25,312 nucleotides of DNA from an uncultured Methanomassiliicoccales archaeon (lineage in GTDB: Archaea; Thermoplasmatota; Thermoplasmata; SG8-5). The position numbers and the translations under genes are program-made. Where the stretch lies: NCBI GenBank assembly GCA_938004075.1, contig CALKWP010000002.1, forward strand, positions 1 to 25,312. Reading direction: 5' to 3'. Below the pieces are notes generated by a model. It had not been told where the DNA came from, searched no databases, and worked only from the letters and a program-made list of their open reading frames with translations. Below, piece by piece: positions 15,575-22,316 of the stretch. The first letter of the stretch is position 1. Every line of letters begins with the position of its first letter.

Positions 15575-16593
15575 AAAGATTTGTGTTCGCATCCATGAGC
15601 GAGAACGCGGGAAAGACCAGCATGATCGTGGGGCTGGGAAAGGTGCTGGGCGGGAAGATTGGATACATGAAGCCGATGGGCGACCGCCTGCTATACCAGA
15701 AGAAACGGCTCTGGGATTACGATTCCGCGCTGGTCACCAACATCTTTGGCCTAAGATCCAGGCCCGAGGATGTGACAATCGGCTTCGAGCATTCCAAATT
15801 GGGATACATGTACGATGACGCGGCACGCAGGAAGAAATTGCTGGACATCGCCAGTGAGATCGAGAAGGACTGCGATTACTTATTTGTGGAATCCGGAAAG
15901 AACCTGAGGTATGGCACCAGCGTCAACATGGATGCCATATCACTGTCAAGGGACCTGGGGGCAAAGCTCGTTGTGGTCATGGCCGGCGCCGAAGATACGA
16001 TAATGGACGACCTGGCTTTCCTGAAGCAATACGTCGACCTTCATGGCGCGGACCTCATGGGCGTTATCATCAACAAGGTCGCCGACATCGAGGACTTCCA
16101 GGTAACGCACATGGATACCATCCACAAGATGGGCATCCGCGTGCTGGGCTTCGTTCCATTCAAGAAGGAGCTCACCCAGTTCTCGATGAATTATCTCGCT
16201 GACATGCTCTTCGCGAAAGTGCTTGCCGGCGACGAGGAACTCCTCAAGCCAGTGAAGCATATCTTCGTCGGCGCGATGTCCGCGTCCTCGGCCCTACGGG
16301 ACCCATCTTTCAAGAAGGAAGGAAAACTCATAATCACCAGCGGAGAACGAGAGGACATAATATTGGCCGCCCTGGATACCGATACGACTGGAATCGTGCT
16401 TACGAATAATATACTCCCATCCCCGGCGATAATCTCGATGGCTGCGACTAAGAATGTCCCGCTACTCCTCACCCACCCGGACACGTTCCACGTGACAAAG
16501 CAGGTTGACGACGCAGTCCCGTTGCTCACCAAGGACAGCACCGAAAAGATAGCCATGCTGAAGGACATAACTTCGGAACTGGATATCAAGTAA
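15571..16593 (+). CDS. BioD-like P-loop/DRTGG protein
   Basis: This 340-aa protein resembles the N-terminal regulatory half of long phosphotransacetylases. It has a dethiobiotin-synthetase-like P-loop domain (SENAGKTSMIVGLGK, Lys15; DYLFVESGKNLRYG) up to about residue 210, then a DRTGG-type domain (KHIFVGAMSASSA, KLIITSGEREDIILAALD, TGIVLTNN). The Pta catalytic domain is absent, so it should not transfer acetyl groups. Its start overlaps the acd stop (ATGA), so it is translationally coupled to Acd. A regulatory role sensing nucleotide or acyl-CoA state for Acd is likely but inferred. It is the last gene of the operon; the next gene has its own promoter. Confidence 0.83.
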   Translation: MKRFVFASMSENAGKTSMIVGLGKVLGGKIGYMKPMGDRLLYQKKRLWDYDSALVTNIFGLRSRPEDVTIGFEHSKLGYMYDDAARRKKLLDIASEIEKDCDYLFVESGKNLRYGTSVNMDAISLSRDLGAKLVVVMAGAEDTIMDDLAFLKQYVDLHGADLMGVIINKVADIEDFQVTHMDTIHKMGIRVLGFVPFKKELTQFSMNYLADMLFAKVLAGDEELLKPVKHIFVGAMSASSALRDPSFKKEGKLIITSGEREDIILAALDTDTTGIVLTNNILPSPAIISMAATKNVPLLLTHPDTFHVTKQVDDAVPLLTKDSTEKIAMLKDITSELDIK

Positions 16594-16616
16594 TTGGCGT
16601 TAAAATCTGTGCATAA

Positions 16617-16626
16617 GATATTTATC
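16617..16626 (+). promoter_or_regulatory. TATA box of the second KaiC-like gene
   Basis: GATATTTATC centred near 16621 is about 23-25 bases before the GTG at 16644, the spacing expected for a leaderless archaeal transcript. There is no ribosome site before that GTG, consistent with leaderless translation and with the GTG as start. Confidence 0.55.
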
Positions 16627-16643
16627 CCAAGAACCGTATCACC

Positions 16644-17354
16644 GTGCGTGGTGGAAATCTGATCAAGACATACATTGACGGTTTTGACGAGGCGCTGGGT
16701 GGCGGAATTCCCGAGGGTCACACTGTTCTGTTATCCGGCACACCGGGAACGATGAAATCCTCGGTATGCCTGAACATTCTCTACAAGAATCACCAGAATG
16801 CCAAGAAGAAAAGCCTTTACATCTCGCTCGAGGAAACCAAAGACAGTTTGCTTACTGGCATGGAAAAGCTCAGCATGAAGAATTTCAACGACAAGGACCT
16901 GTTCATTGTTGACCTTGCCAGGCTCAGGATGGAGTATGATGAGGTCGACCAGATGCAGGACTGGCTCAGATTCGTGACTGAGTACCTGACCAGAAGGGTG
17001 AAGGAAGACAAGATTGACATTATCGCTATCGACTCACTAACTGCTCTCTACTCGCTTATCGAGCTTGAGAAGCCGCGCCAGCAGCTGTTCCAATTCTTCG
17101 GATTTCTGAAGAAGCTCGGGGTCACGTCATTCCTCATATCCGAGATGTACCCTGGCAGCGAGGCCTTCGGCCCGTACAGGGAAGATTTCCTGGCCGATGG
17201 CAACATCATGTTGAAGCTCCATGAGGTCGGCGACACTGACATCCAGCTTCGGATAAGATGCGTCAAGATGCGGCACGTGAAGCACGACCGCAGGTACTTC
17301 GTTCTGATGCACCGGGCGGACAGGTTCCTGGTTACGTCTGTGCTGTCGGAATAG
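16644..17354 (+). CDS. Single-domain KaiC-like RecA-superfamily ATPase
   Basis: This 236-aa protein is essentially the ATPase domain of the HhH-TPR-KaiC protein at 3554, without the HhH and TPR parts. It opens TYIDGFDEALGGGIPEGHTV, has P-loop GTPGTMKSS (Lys38) and Walker B IIAIDSLTALYSL, and shares SEMY near residue 165 and the LEKPRQQLFQFF block with the paralogue. The P-loop again has Met before Lys. Such archaeal KaiC-like proteins act in signalling or motility regulation; the target here is unknown. It follows the CoA operon by 50 bases but has its own TATA box. A GC hairpin lies 10 bases beyond the stop. Confidence 0.88.
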   Translation: MRGGNLIKTYIDGFDEALGGGIPEGHTVLLSGTPGTMKSSVCLNILYKNHQNAKKKSLYISLEETKDSLLTGMEKLSMKNFNDKDLFIVDLARLRMEYDEVDQMQDWLRFVTEYLTRRVKEDKIDIIAIDSLTALYSLIELEKPRQQLFQFFGFLKKLGVTSFLISEMYPGSEAFGPYREDFLADGNIMLKLHEVGDTDIQLRIRCVKMRHVKHDRRYFVLMHRADRFLVTSVLSE

Positions 17355-17363
17355 GCGGAAATG

Positions 17364-17387
17364 CCCCGGATGAAGGCCGGGTGGGAT
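17364..17387 (+). terminator. Hairpin after the second KaiC-like gene
   Basis: CCCGG-ATGAAGG-CCGGG (17365-17381) within ATGCCCCGG...GGGTGGGATTAA resembles the left hairpin of copies A and B. It may be both a terminator and a truncated member of the element family. GGGATTAAGTTGACGC just after it also recalls the sequence that follows the first KaiC-like gene. Confidence 0.45.
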
Positions 17388-17423
17388 TAAGTTGACGCTC
17401 AAACTGGTTCCAGCCAACTTCAT

Positions 17424-17548
17424 CATGCCCCGCCTACTCCAGCGTTCTGCAAACAAGAGGGCTGGGTTGTGGACCAGATTGCTGGAATCTGGTCGGTTGA
17501 CCGATTAACGTCATCATTCTTTGGAGGGCCCTGGGTGTCAGCTTAGGG
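17424..17548 (+). repeat. Hairpin element, probable copy F
   Basis: CATGCCCCGCC (17424-17434) is followed after 25 nt by GGCTGGG (17460-17466), which pairs with it with one mismatch, matching the long-loop hairpin of copies C and E. Further on, GGAGGGCCCTGGGTGTCAGC loosely resembles the A/B right end. The copy is degraded and its right boundary is uncertain. It contains the palindrome GGTCGGTTGACC (17491-17502). Between here and copy E (17549-17664) I see nothing identifiable. Confidence 0.45.
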
Positions 17549-17664
17549 GTGTTTATATCGGCATTCAACTCGATTTCAGGCTTCGGCACCGATTAATCCG
17601 ACCCACACGCCCCAGCACAACTAAAAGATGAGAGAATAGCCATCCATGCAAGAGCTTCTAGATT

Positions 17665-17820
17665 GGAGGCCACTGTGAACGTTGGATAGGGCCTCAGCCC
17701 ATACCCTCACAGGCACGGTTCCCATTGATGCTCTGCAATTGGGAGTATCACTCGATTCCAGAATGATACCAGTACCCCGCCCTCCAAATACATAAATGTT
17801 TCAATTCAGGCGGGGCATGC
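17665..17820 (-). repeat. Hairpin element, copy E
   Basis: On the minus strand it opens GCATGCCCCGCC and closes the hairpin with GGCGGGG after 27 nt (arms 17809-17815 and 17775-17781). A second stem, GTATCA/TGATAC, follows. The right end TGCCTGTGAGGGTATGGGCT matches copies A and B well, and GAGGCC...GGCCTC terminal arms are present, ending at GGCCTCC. Total length (156 nt) agrees with A and B. It lies about 70 bases past the sepF stop in sepF's direction. No extra copy of the sepF tail is visible beyond it, unlike copies A-C. Confidence 0.65.
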
Positions 17821-17892
17821 TGGGGTGTGTATGTCTGAGGGAAAAATGTAGCGCAACTGAAATAATTGAATCTATATGTTAACAGAAATATT

Positions 17893-18279
17893 TCAGTATG
17901 ATCCTCTGATCTTGTTGCGATCCACAACCAGCCCGTTGGATGTTACAACCAGGAGATTCTTCCCGACGCCCGCGACATCGCCCTTGACATCCGCGGCCAC
18001 CGATTGAAGTTCAGCGGAAATGCGCCTGAGGGCCAGCTCGTCATTTGCAATAGCAGAGTAATCAATCAGGAGTGTGTGCCCGTCGTAGAGGTGCTTAGTC
18101 AGGCATTTGAGGTCCTCGAAACGGTATATCTCAGCTACCTTGATGGACGCGCCATGGCTGCCGCCGGTTGCCTCATCCGCGAAATGCATGGCACCAAGGT
18201 CCAGGTACTGCTGCTCTCCGGCCACATGGCTCTGCTGCTTCTTGAAATGCTGTTTGTTTCCCAACGGTACTGCGGTCAT
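17893..18279 (-). CDS. sepF: Cell division protein SepF homologue
   Basis: SepF anchors FtsZ at the membrane in archaea and Gram-positive bacteria. The 128-aa chain has the SepF core from about residue 45: ASIKVAEIYRFEDLKCLTKH, LLIDYSAIANDELALRRI, DVKGDVAGVGKNLLVVTSNG. The N-terminal ~30 residues (MTAVPLGNKQHFKKQQSHV) are polar and do not obviously form the membrane-binding amphipathic helix usual for SepF, so membrane attachment may differ. The ATG follows GCAGGAGAC. A TATA box lies at 18321-18330. ftsZ is not nearby. It is divergent from amt. Confidence 0.87.
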   Translation of the reverse strand: MTAVPLGNKQHFKKQQSHVAGEQQYLDLGAMHFADEATGGSHGASIKVAEIYRFEDLKCLTKHLYDGHTLLIDYSAIANDELALRRISAELQSVAADVKGDVAGVGKNLLVVTSNGLVVDRNKIRGSY

Positions 18280-18320
18280 CTGAATCGTCTCCTGCTATTA
18301 TCAACCTAAATCGCTTATCC

Positions 18321-18330
18321 GAATATAAGT
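18321..18330 (-). promoter_or_regulatory. TATA box of sepF
   Basis: ACTTATATTC on the minus strand lies about 45 bases before the sepF start, allowing a short leader that carries the GGAG ribosome site. Confidence 0.5.
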
Positions 18331-18390
18331 CTTTCCGAAGATATCTCTACGTTGATTTATTATTCTGGAATGATGTTATTATAGAAAACG

Positions 18391-18401
18391 ATATATAATT
18401 A
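18391..18401 (+). promoter_or_regulatory. TATA box of amt
   Basis: ATATATAATTA preceded by a purine-rich AAAACG gives a good archaeal BRE/TATA pair. Transcription would begin near 18420-18425, about 25 bases before ATG 18450. Confidence 0.6.
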
Positions 18402-18449
18402 AAAACAATCCGGTTGCTTTGACAATAATACGTAGTGGATGGTAATATT

Positions 18450-19679
18450 ATGATGGACATGGTGAACCAGATTGCGGATACTGGCAATACAGGATTCATG
18501 TTGATTGCGACCAGCCTTGTCATGCTTATGACACCAGGACTTGCCTTTTTCTATGGCGGGCTCGTTGGAAGGAAGAATGTTCTGACGATAATGATGCAGA
18601 GCTTCGTATCAATGGGCATCACAACGATCCTATGGGTCACTGTCGGTTATTCCCTGTGTTTCAGCGGGGACATTGGCGGAGTCATTGGAAACCTGGACCA
18701 TGCATTCCTCAGAGACATTTCCATGACCGATATATTTACCGGCAATGGTGCAATACCGTTGTACACATTCATCATCTACCAGATGATGTTCGCCATAATC
18801 ACCCCGGCGCTCATAACCGGTGCTTTCGCCAATCGTGTCGGCTTCAAAGCATACTTGATATTCCTAGTGGTTTGGTTGTTGGGTGTCTATTTCCCGATTG
18901 TCCATATGGTCTGGGGCGGAGGATTGCTCCAGCAATGGGGCGTCCTTGACTTTGCCGGAGGAATCACGGTTCATGCAATCGCCGGAATGGCCGCTCTGGC
19001 ATCCGTGTTTTATCTGGGCAAAAGAAGTGTCCTGGAAAAGGGCCCCCACAGCATTCCTCTCGTGGCTCTGGGCACTGGTTTGCTGTGGTTCGGCTGGTAC
19101 GGTTTCAATGCCGGCAGCGAACTGATGATAGACAATGTTACTGTGATTGCATTCGTCAACACGGATATCGCAGCATCCTTTGCCGCAATCACTTGGTTGA
19201 TCATTGAATGGACACAGAAGGGTAAGCCCAAATTTGTTGGCCTTCTCACCGGGGCGGTTGCGGGTCTTGCCACCATCACTCCTGCGGCCGGTTACGTGAG
19301 CCCGACGAGCGCCATGGTCATCGGCATAATGGCAGGCGTGATATGCTATCTGGCCATTACTTTCAAAGAGAAAATGAAATGGGACGATGCCCTTGATGTA
19401 TGGGGGGTGCATGGCGTCGGCGGCATAACCGGCGTAATCGCTCTGGGGATATTTGCCCAGAAAGCCATAAACCCGGCCGGGGCGAACGGATTGATATTCG
19501 GCGGCTTCAATTTCTTCCTGACCGAACTGGCAGCTGTTGCGATAGTATCGATTTACGCCTTCGTTTTCACTTACGGCGTTCTCTACCTGATTGACCAGTT
19601 CACACCTGTGAAAGTTGATGCCAGCGAGGAAGAGATTGGTCTGGACCAATGCGAGCATGGAGAAGAGGCTTACCTCTAA
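18450..19679 (+). CDS. amt: Ammonium transporter Amt
   Basis: Amt conducts ammonium across the cytoplasmic membrane. About eleven hydrophobic segments are visible, starting MLIATSLVMLMTPGLAFFYG. The pore's twin histidines are His175 (VHAIAGMAAL) and His321 (WGVHGVGG). The C-terminal tail ends GLDQCEHGEEAYL, the conserved tail that contacts GlnK. Start: ATG 18450 (or 18453) lies 7 bases after GGATGG; a GTG at 18435 would add five residues. At 409 aa it is normal length. Archaeal amt is usually followed by glnK, but here the next gene is marC-like, so any PII partner must be elsewhere. Confidence 0.95.
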   Translation: MMDMVNQIADTGNTGFMLIATSLVMLMTPGLAFFYGGLVGRKNVLTIMMQSFVSMGITTILWVTVGYSLCFSGDIGGVIGNLDHAFLRDISMTDIFTGNGAIPLYTFIIYQMMFAIITPALITGAFANRVGFKAYLIFLVVWLLGVYFPIVHMVWGGGLLQQWGVLDFAGGITVHAIAGMAALASVFYLGKRSVLEKGPHSIPLVALGTGLLWFGWYGFNAGSELMIDNVTVIAFVNTDIAASFAAITWLIIEWTQKGKPKFVGLLTGAVAGLATITPAAGYVSPTSAMVIGIMAGVICYLAITFKEKMKWDDALDVWGVHGVGGITGVIALGIFAQKAINPAGANGLIFGGFNFFLTELAAVAIVSIYAFVFTYGVLYLIDQFTPVKVDASEEEIGLDQCEHGEEAYL

Positions 19680-19686
19680 CAAAACC

Positions 19687-19695
19687 GATAAATAC
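19687..19695 (+). promoter_or_regulatory. TATA box of the MarC-family gene
   Basis: GATAAATAC centred near 19691 is 26 bases ahead of the ATG at 19717, fitting a leaderless transcript; there is no ribosome site. It follows the amt stop by only 7 bases, so the two genes need not be one operon. Confidence 0.5.
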
Positions 19696-19716
19696 ATCCC
19701 TGTCATGGCATGAACC

Positions 19717-20298
19717 ATGCTTGAGAGCCTGATCCAGCTCATAGTCCTGTTCATGGTCATCATCGACCCCATGGCCAGCTTTGCTGTTTTTGCGGTTGCT
19801 ACAGACCCGATGAAAGATAATGAGAAGCGCAGGACCGCTTTCCTGGCAATTGCTGTCGCGGCATTCATATCCGGCCTTGTCCTGTTCCTGGGCGAGCGTC
19901 TCCTGGATATCTTCAACACAGACATACAGAATTTCAAGATCGCGGGCGGCATCATCCTTCTGATATTCGGCATCCAGATGTCTCTCGGCATGTCACTTTT
20001 CAAGGTGGAGGAGAAGGAGGGGAGCTCGACCGCAGCAATCGCTTCCGTCATCGCAACCCCGCTTCTGACCGGGCCAGCTACAATCTCCACGATAATCATC
20101 ACGTCGCATGATTACGGTGTGTTGAGCACCGGCCTGGCTCTCGTCATCGTGCTGGCGTTTTCGGCCGCATTGCTCCTGCTGGCTGCAAGGTACGCCAAGA
20201 GGATCGGCCATATGCCAATACAGGTCATGAGCACAATAATGGGATTGATCACACTGGCCTGGGGCGTCATGTTCATCAGGGATGGATTGGGATTCTAG
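19717..20298 (+). CDS. MarC-family integral membrane protein
   Basis: This 193-aa protein has six hydrophobic segments and the MarC/NAAT signature: VIIDPMASFAVFAVAT, FKIAGGIILLIFGIQM and VIATPLLTGPATISTIII. Some members have been reported as amino-acid transporters, but the substrate of most is unknown, including here. The start is leaderless at 19717. Its TAG shares the palindrome CTAG (20295-20298) with the stop of the convergent DUF998 gene, so the two genes overlap by 4 bases at their stops. Confidence 0.88.
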   Translation: MLESLIQLIVLFMVIIDPMASFAVFAVATDPMKDNEKRRTAFLAIAVAAFISGLVLFLGERLLDIFNTDIQNFKIAGGIILLIFGIQMSLGMSLFKVEEKEGSSTAAIASVIATPLLTGPATISTIIITSHDYGVLSTGLALVIVLAFSAALLLLAARYAKRIGHMPIQVMSTIMGLITLAWGVMFIRDGLGF

Positions 20299-20900
20299 GC
20301 TTGCAAACCCTTTGAATCTTTTCCAAGCACCCATGCGCCCAGCATCATGAACCATATCCCGCCCGGAACAAAAGTAAGAGCTTCGGGGATTGCGACATTT
20401 GTTCCCCAGCCGACTGCGATATGGTACGCCCAGCCGAACATTCCGATGACCGTCACCAGGATTGCTCCGGCGCCCAGGTGCGTGGTTTTTCTCTTGAGCA
20501 GGAACAGCGGCCCCAGTATCAGAGTGGCGATGAGCAGCAGCACGAAGAAGGCCACTGAAAAGATGAAGTGGTAAGGCCGAAGATTCTCATGGAACACGCC
20601 GATGCCCACCAGGGAGATGCAGGCCAGGAAGAATACCGCCATGCCGATTTTTCCCATTTTGCTCTTGAATCTGAGGATGACGCCCATAGCGAAGATGGCG
20701 CACATGATTCCGCAGGCAATCAGGGATGAATTGAACAGCGGAGCAACCGAATGAACCCCGAAATCGCTTATGGCGTTGTGGCGCCAGGTGAACCAAGGCG
20801 AGACCATGACGCAGAGCCATATCGAGAGCAATGCGAACATCGGGCCGACGATGGCCAACCATCCAATCTTCCTGTGCATCAGAACCTCTCTCACGGTCAT
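20295..20900 (-). CDS. DUF998-type membrane protein
   Basis: This ~200-aa protein has six hydrophobic segments and resembles DUF998: GPMFALLSIWLCVMVSPWF, the short RHNAISDFG stretch, ISLVGIGVFHE and a C-terminal VPGGIWFMMLGAWVLG. Its function is unknown. ATG 20900 follows GGTGAT, which overlaps the upstream flavin-reductase stop. ATG 20879 follows GAGAGAGG and would give a 194-aa product; either could be used. It closes the minus-strand run that begins with the thioesterase. Confidence 0.78.
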   Translation of the reverse strand: MTVREVLMHRKIGWLAIVGPMFALLSIWLCVMVSPWFTWRHNAISDFGVHSVAPLFNSSLIACGIMCAIFAMGVILRFKSKMGKIGMAVFFLACISLVGIGVFHENLRPYHFIFSVAFFVLLLIATLILGPLFLLKRKTTHLGAGAILVTVIGMFGWAYHIAVGWGTNVAIPEALTFVPGGIWFMMLGAWVLGKDSKGLQA

Positions 20901-20904
20901 TGCA

Positions 20905-21393
20905 TCACCATGTATGGTATTTCGATTTGAAATAGTTCAGCGGAACCGTATCTGGCCCCTTCCAGGCTTCGACAACTTCGCCGAACAGCGCGAAATGGTC
21001 CCCCTGCTCGACCTGGTGGGTCTTGCGGCAGACGAAACTCGCAACGCAGTTTGGCAGCAGAGGGACATCGTTTGCAGCCATGAACGGTTCGATGCCCATG
21101 GCCTTGAACTTGTCCGTCTTTCTCCCGGATTTGGAGCCGAAGAAATTGGACTCCTTCTCCTGGTCCTTCGAGAGCATGCACACGCCGAAATGCTCGACAT
21201 TCTCCAGCATATCCCAGGTGTGCCGGAGCGGGCTGATGGATGTGCACAGCATCGGCGGGTCGATGGAAATCTGGGTGACCCAGGCCGCGGTCATGCCGTT
21301 GAGCTTCTTGCCGTCGTTCACCGTGATTATGGCAACCGGGTGGGAGATATGGCTCAGGGCGCGGGAGGGCGCCAGCTTCTTGTATTCGGTCAT
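20905..21393 (-). CDS. Flavin reductase-like FMN-binding protein
   Basis: The 162-aa chain has the FMN-binding split-barrel pattern of the flavin reductase/HpaC group: PVAIITVNDGKKLNGMTAAW (phosphate-binding region), QISIDPPMLCTSISPLRHT, a GVCMLSKDQEK block and the C-terminal DHFALFGEVVEA. It would bind FMN and reduce it or pass electrons on. ATG 21393 overlaps the thioesterase stop by ATGA and has GGAGG 7 bases upstream, so translation is coupled. The next gene starts 5 bases after its stop. The physiological partner is not evident. Confidence 0.87.
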   Translation of the reverse strand: MTEYKKLAPSRALSHISHPVAIITVNDGKKLNGMTAAWVTQISIDPPMLCTSISPLRHTWDMLENVEHFGVCMLSKDQEKESNFFGSKSGRKTDKFKAMGIEPFMAANDVPLLPNCVASFVCRKTHQVEQGDHFALFGEVVEAWKGPDTVPLNYFKSKYHTW

Positions 21394-21794
21394 ATCATTG
21401 CCTCCAGTAAGATTTTTTTTAGCTTCGGGGGAATTGGCATTGGCTTCCCATTTTTATCTGTAGTCACATGAACGGTGTACGCCCTGGCAATCTCTTCTTT
21501 GCCTGCCTTTTTACGCACCAGGTATTCGAACCTCAAGCTCTTGGTGCCTACGTGAGCGACTGAAGTTTCCAACACAAGCTCCTCGTCGTACCTTGCCGGC
21601 GAGAGGTAATTGCATTTCGTTTCTGCCATCATCAGAATGGTGCCGCCCTTCTCTATCTCGATAAGCGGCATGCCCAGGTCCCGGAGGAATTCTACCCGGC
21701 CTTCCTCCAGCCACTTGAAGTAATTGACGTTGTTCACGACGCCCATCTGGTCGATCTCGATGTAGCGCACCCGGATGTTCACGCGGCCTTTCAT
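21390..21794 (-). CDS. Acyl-CoA thioesterase (4HBT/YbgC-like)
   Basis: This is a 134-aa single hot-dog domain. Its N-terminus, RVRYIEIDQMGVVNNVNYFK, matches the 4HBT active-site helix, with Asp15 as the likely catalytic residue and Asn where YbgC often has His. LEEGRVEFLRDLG follows. It would hydrolyse an acyl-CoA; the substrate is not predictable, though the CoA operon in the same window makes short acyl or aryl thioesters plausible. The ATG is about 27 bases from a TATA-like box (21817-21825), so the transcript is probably leaderless. It begins a three-gene minus-strand unit with the flavin reductase and DUF998 genes. Confidence 0.87.
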   Translation of the reverse strand: MKGRVNIRVRYIEIDQMGVVNNVNYFKWLEEGRVEFLRDLGMPLIEIEKGGTILMMAETKCNYLSPARYDEELVLETSVAHVGTKSLRFEYLVRKKAGKEEIARAYTVHVTTDKNGKPMPIPPKLKKILLEAMI

Positions 21795-21816
21795 ATTTGG
21801 GGATATGCGATGATGG

Positions 21817-21825
21817 GATAAAAAC
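21817..21825 (-). promoter_or_regulatory. TATA box of the thioesterase operon
   Basis: TTTTTATCC on the minus strand is about 27 bases before ATG 21794. It lies just past, and almost touches, the stop of the hydrogenase maturation protease gene, so the three downstream genes can be expressed apart from the hydrogenase cluster. Confidence 0.5.
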
Positions 21826-21827
21826 CT

Positions 21828-22268
21828 TCAGAGCAATTTCATTACTTCTCTGGCCAACTCTGCCAGAGCCCCCGCTACTTCCGGACTCAATGGCTTCCCC
21901 ATTTCCAGGCTGGCGGGCTGTATAGCAGCAATGAAAACCTCCCTTGGCAGGGTGCCCATCTGCGCGGCTATCTTCAGCACATTCAGGATGTCCACGTCAT
22001 GAAGGGAATATCCAACCGTTTTGATTGAATCCACCTCCTCGGGTTTAAAAATCCGGAACTCACCCGGCTTTCCGCCGAAATCCACCGCATCTACAATGAT
22101 TGCCCTGTCAACACCGTCAAAATAATGCAAGAGAGAGATGCCGCCGGTGGCCATCTCCACCAGCTCGACATTGTCCGGGATGTCGGTGAGATGCTCAAGG
22201 ACAATCACTCCGGCGCCATCGTCAGCCATGAGTGTGTTGCCGATGCCAAATACAACTATTCTGGTCAT
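21828..22268 (-). CDS. NiFe hydrogenase maturation protease
   Basis: This is a 146-aa HycI/HupD-family endopeptidase. After nickel insertion these proteases remove the short C-terminal extension of the hydrogenase large subunit. The signature GIGNTLMADDGAG carries the nickel-binding Asp16, with Asp60/Asp63 (VDAVDFGG) and His90 (YSLHDVD) in the spacing seen in HycI (Asp16, Asp62, His90). It lies 48 bases downstream of the large-subunit gene, separated by a hairpin. Its likely substrate is the neighbouring large subunit, whose DPCISCSTH is followed by eight more residues. Confidence 0.92.
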   Translation of the reverse strand: MTRIVVFGIGNTLMADDGAGVIVLEHLTDIPDNVELVEMATGGISLLHYFDGVDRAIIVDAVDFGGKPGEFRIFKPEEVDSIKTVGYSLHDVDILNVLKIAAQMGTLPREVFIAAIQPASLEMGKPLSPEVAGALAELAREVMKLL

Positions 22269-22284
22269 GAGAAATATGAAAAGG

Positions 22285-22307
22285 GGAAGGGGTACTTGAC
22301 CCCTTCC
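22285..22307 (-). terminator. Hairpin between hydrogenase large subunit and protease genes
   Basis: GGAAGGGGT-ACTTG-ACCCCTTCC is a perfect 9-bp inverted repeat in the 48-base gap. On the minus strand it is followed by CCCCTTTTCATATTTC. It may partly terminate the operon so that less protease than structural subunit is made, or protect the upstream mRNA end. Confidence 0.55.
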
Positions 22308-22316
22308 ATTTTCCGT

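Noticed and set aside
15571..16593. Dethiobiotin synthetase or phosphotransacetylase
   Set aside because: There are no biotin genes nearby, the DRTGG part follows the P-loop domain, and the Pta catalytic domain is absent.
18864..20102. 412-aa minus-strand open frame
   Set aside because: It is antisense to amt and marC, both confidently identified membrane proteins with TATA boxes.
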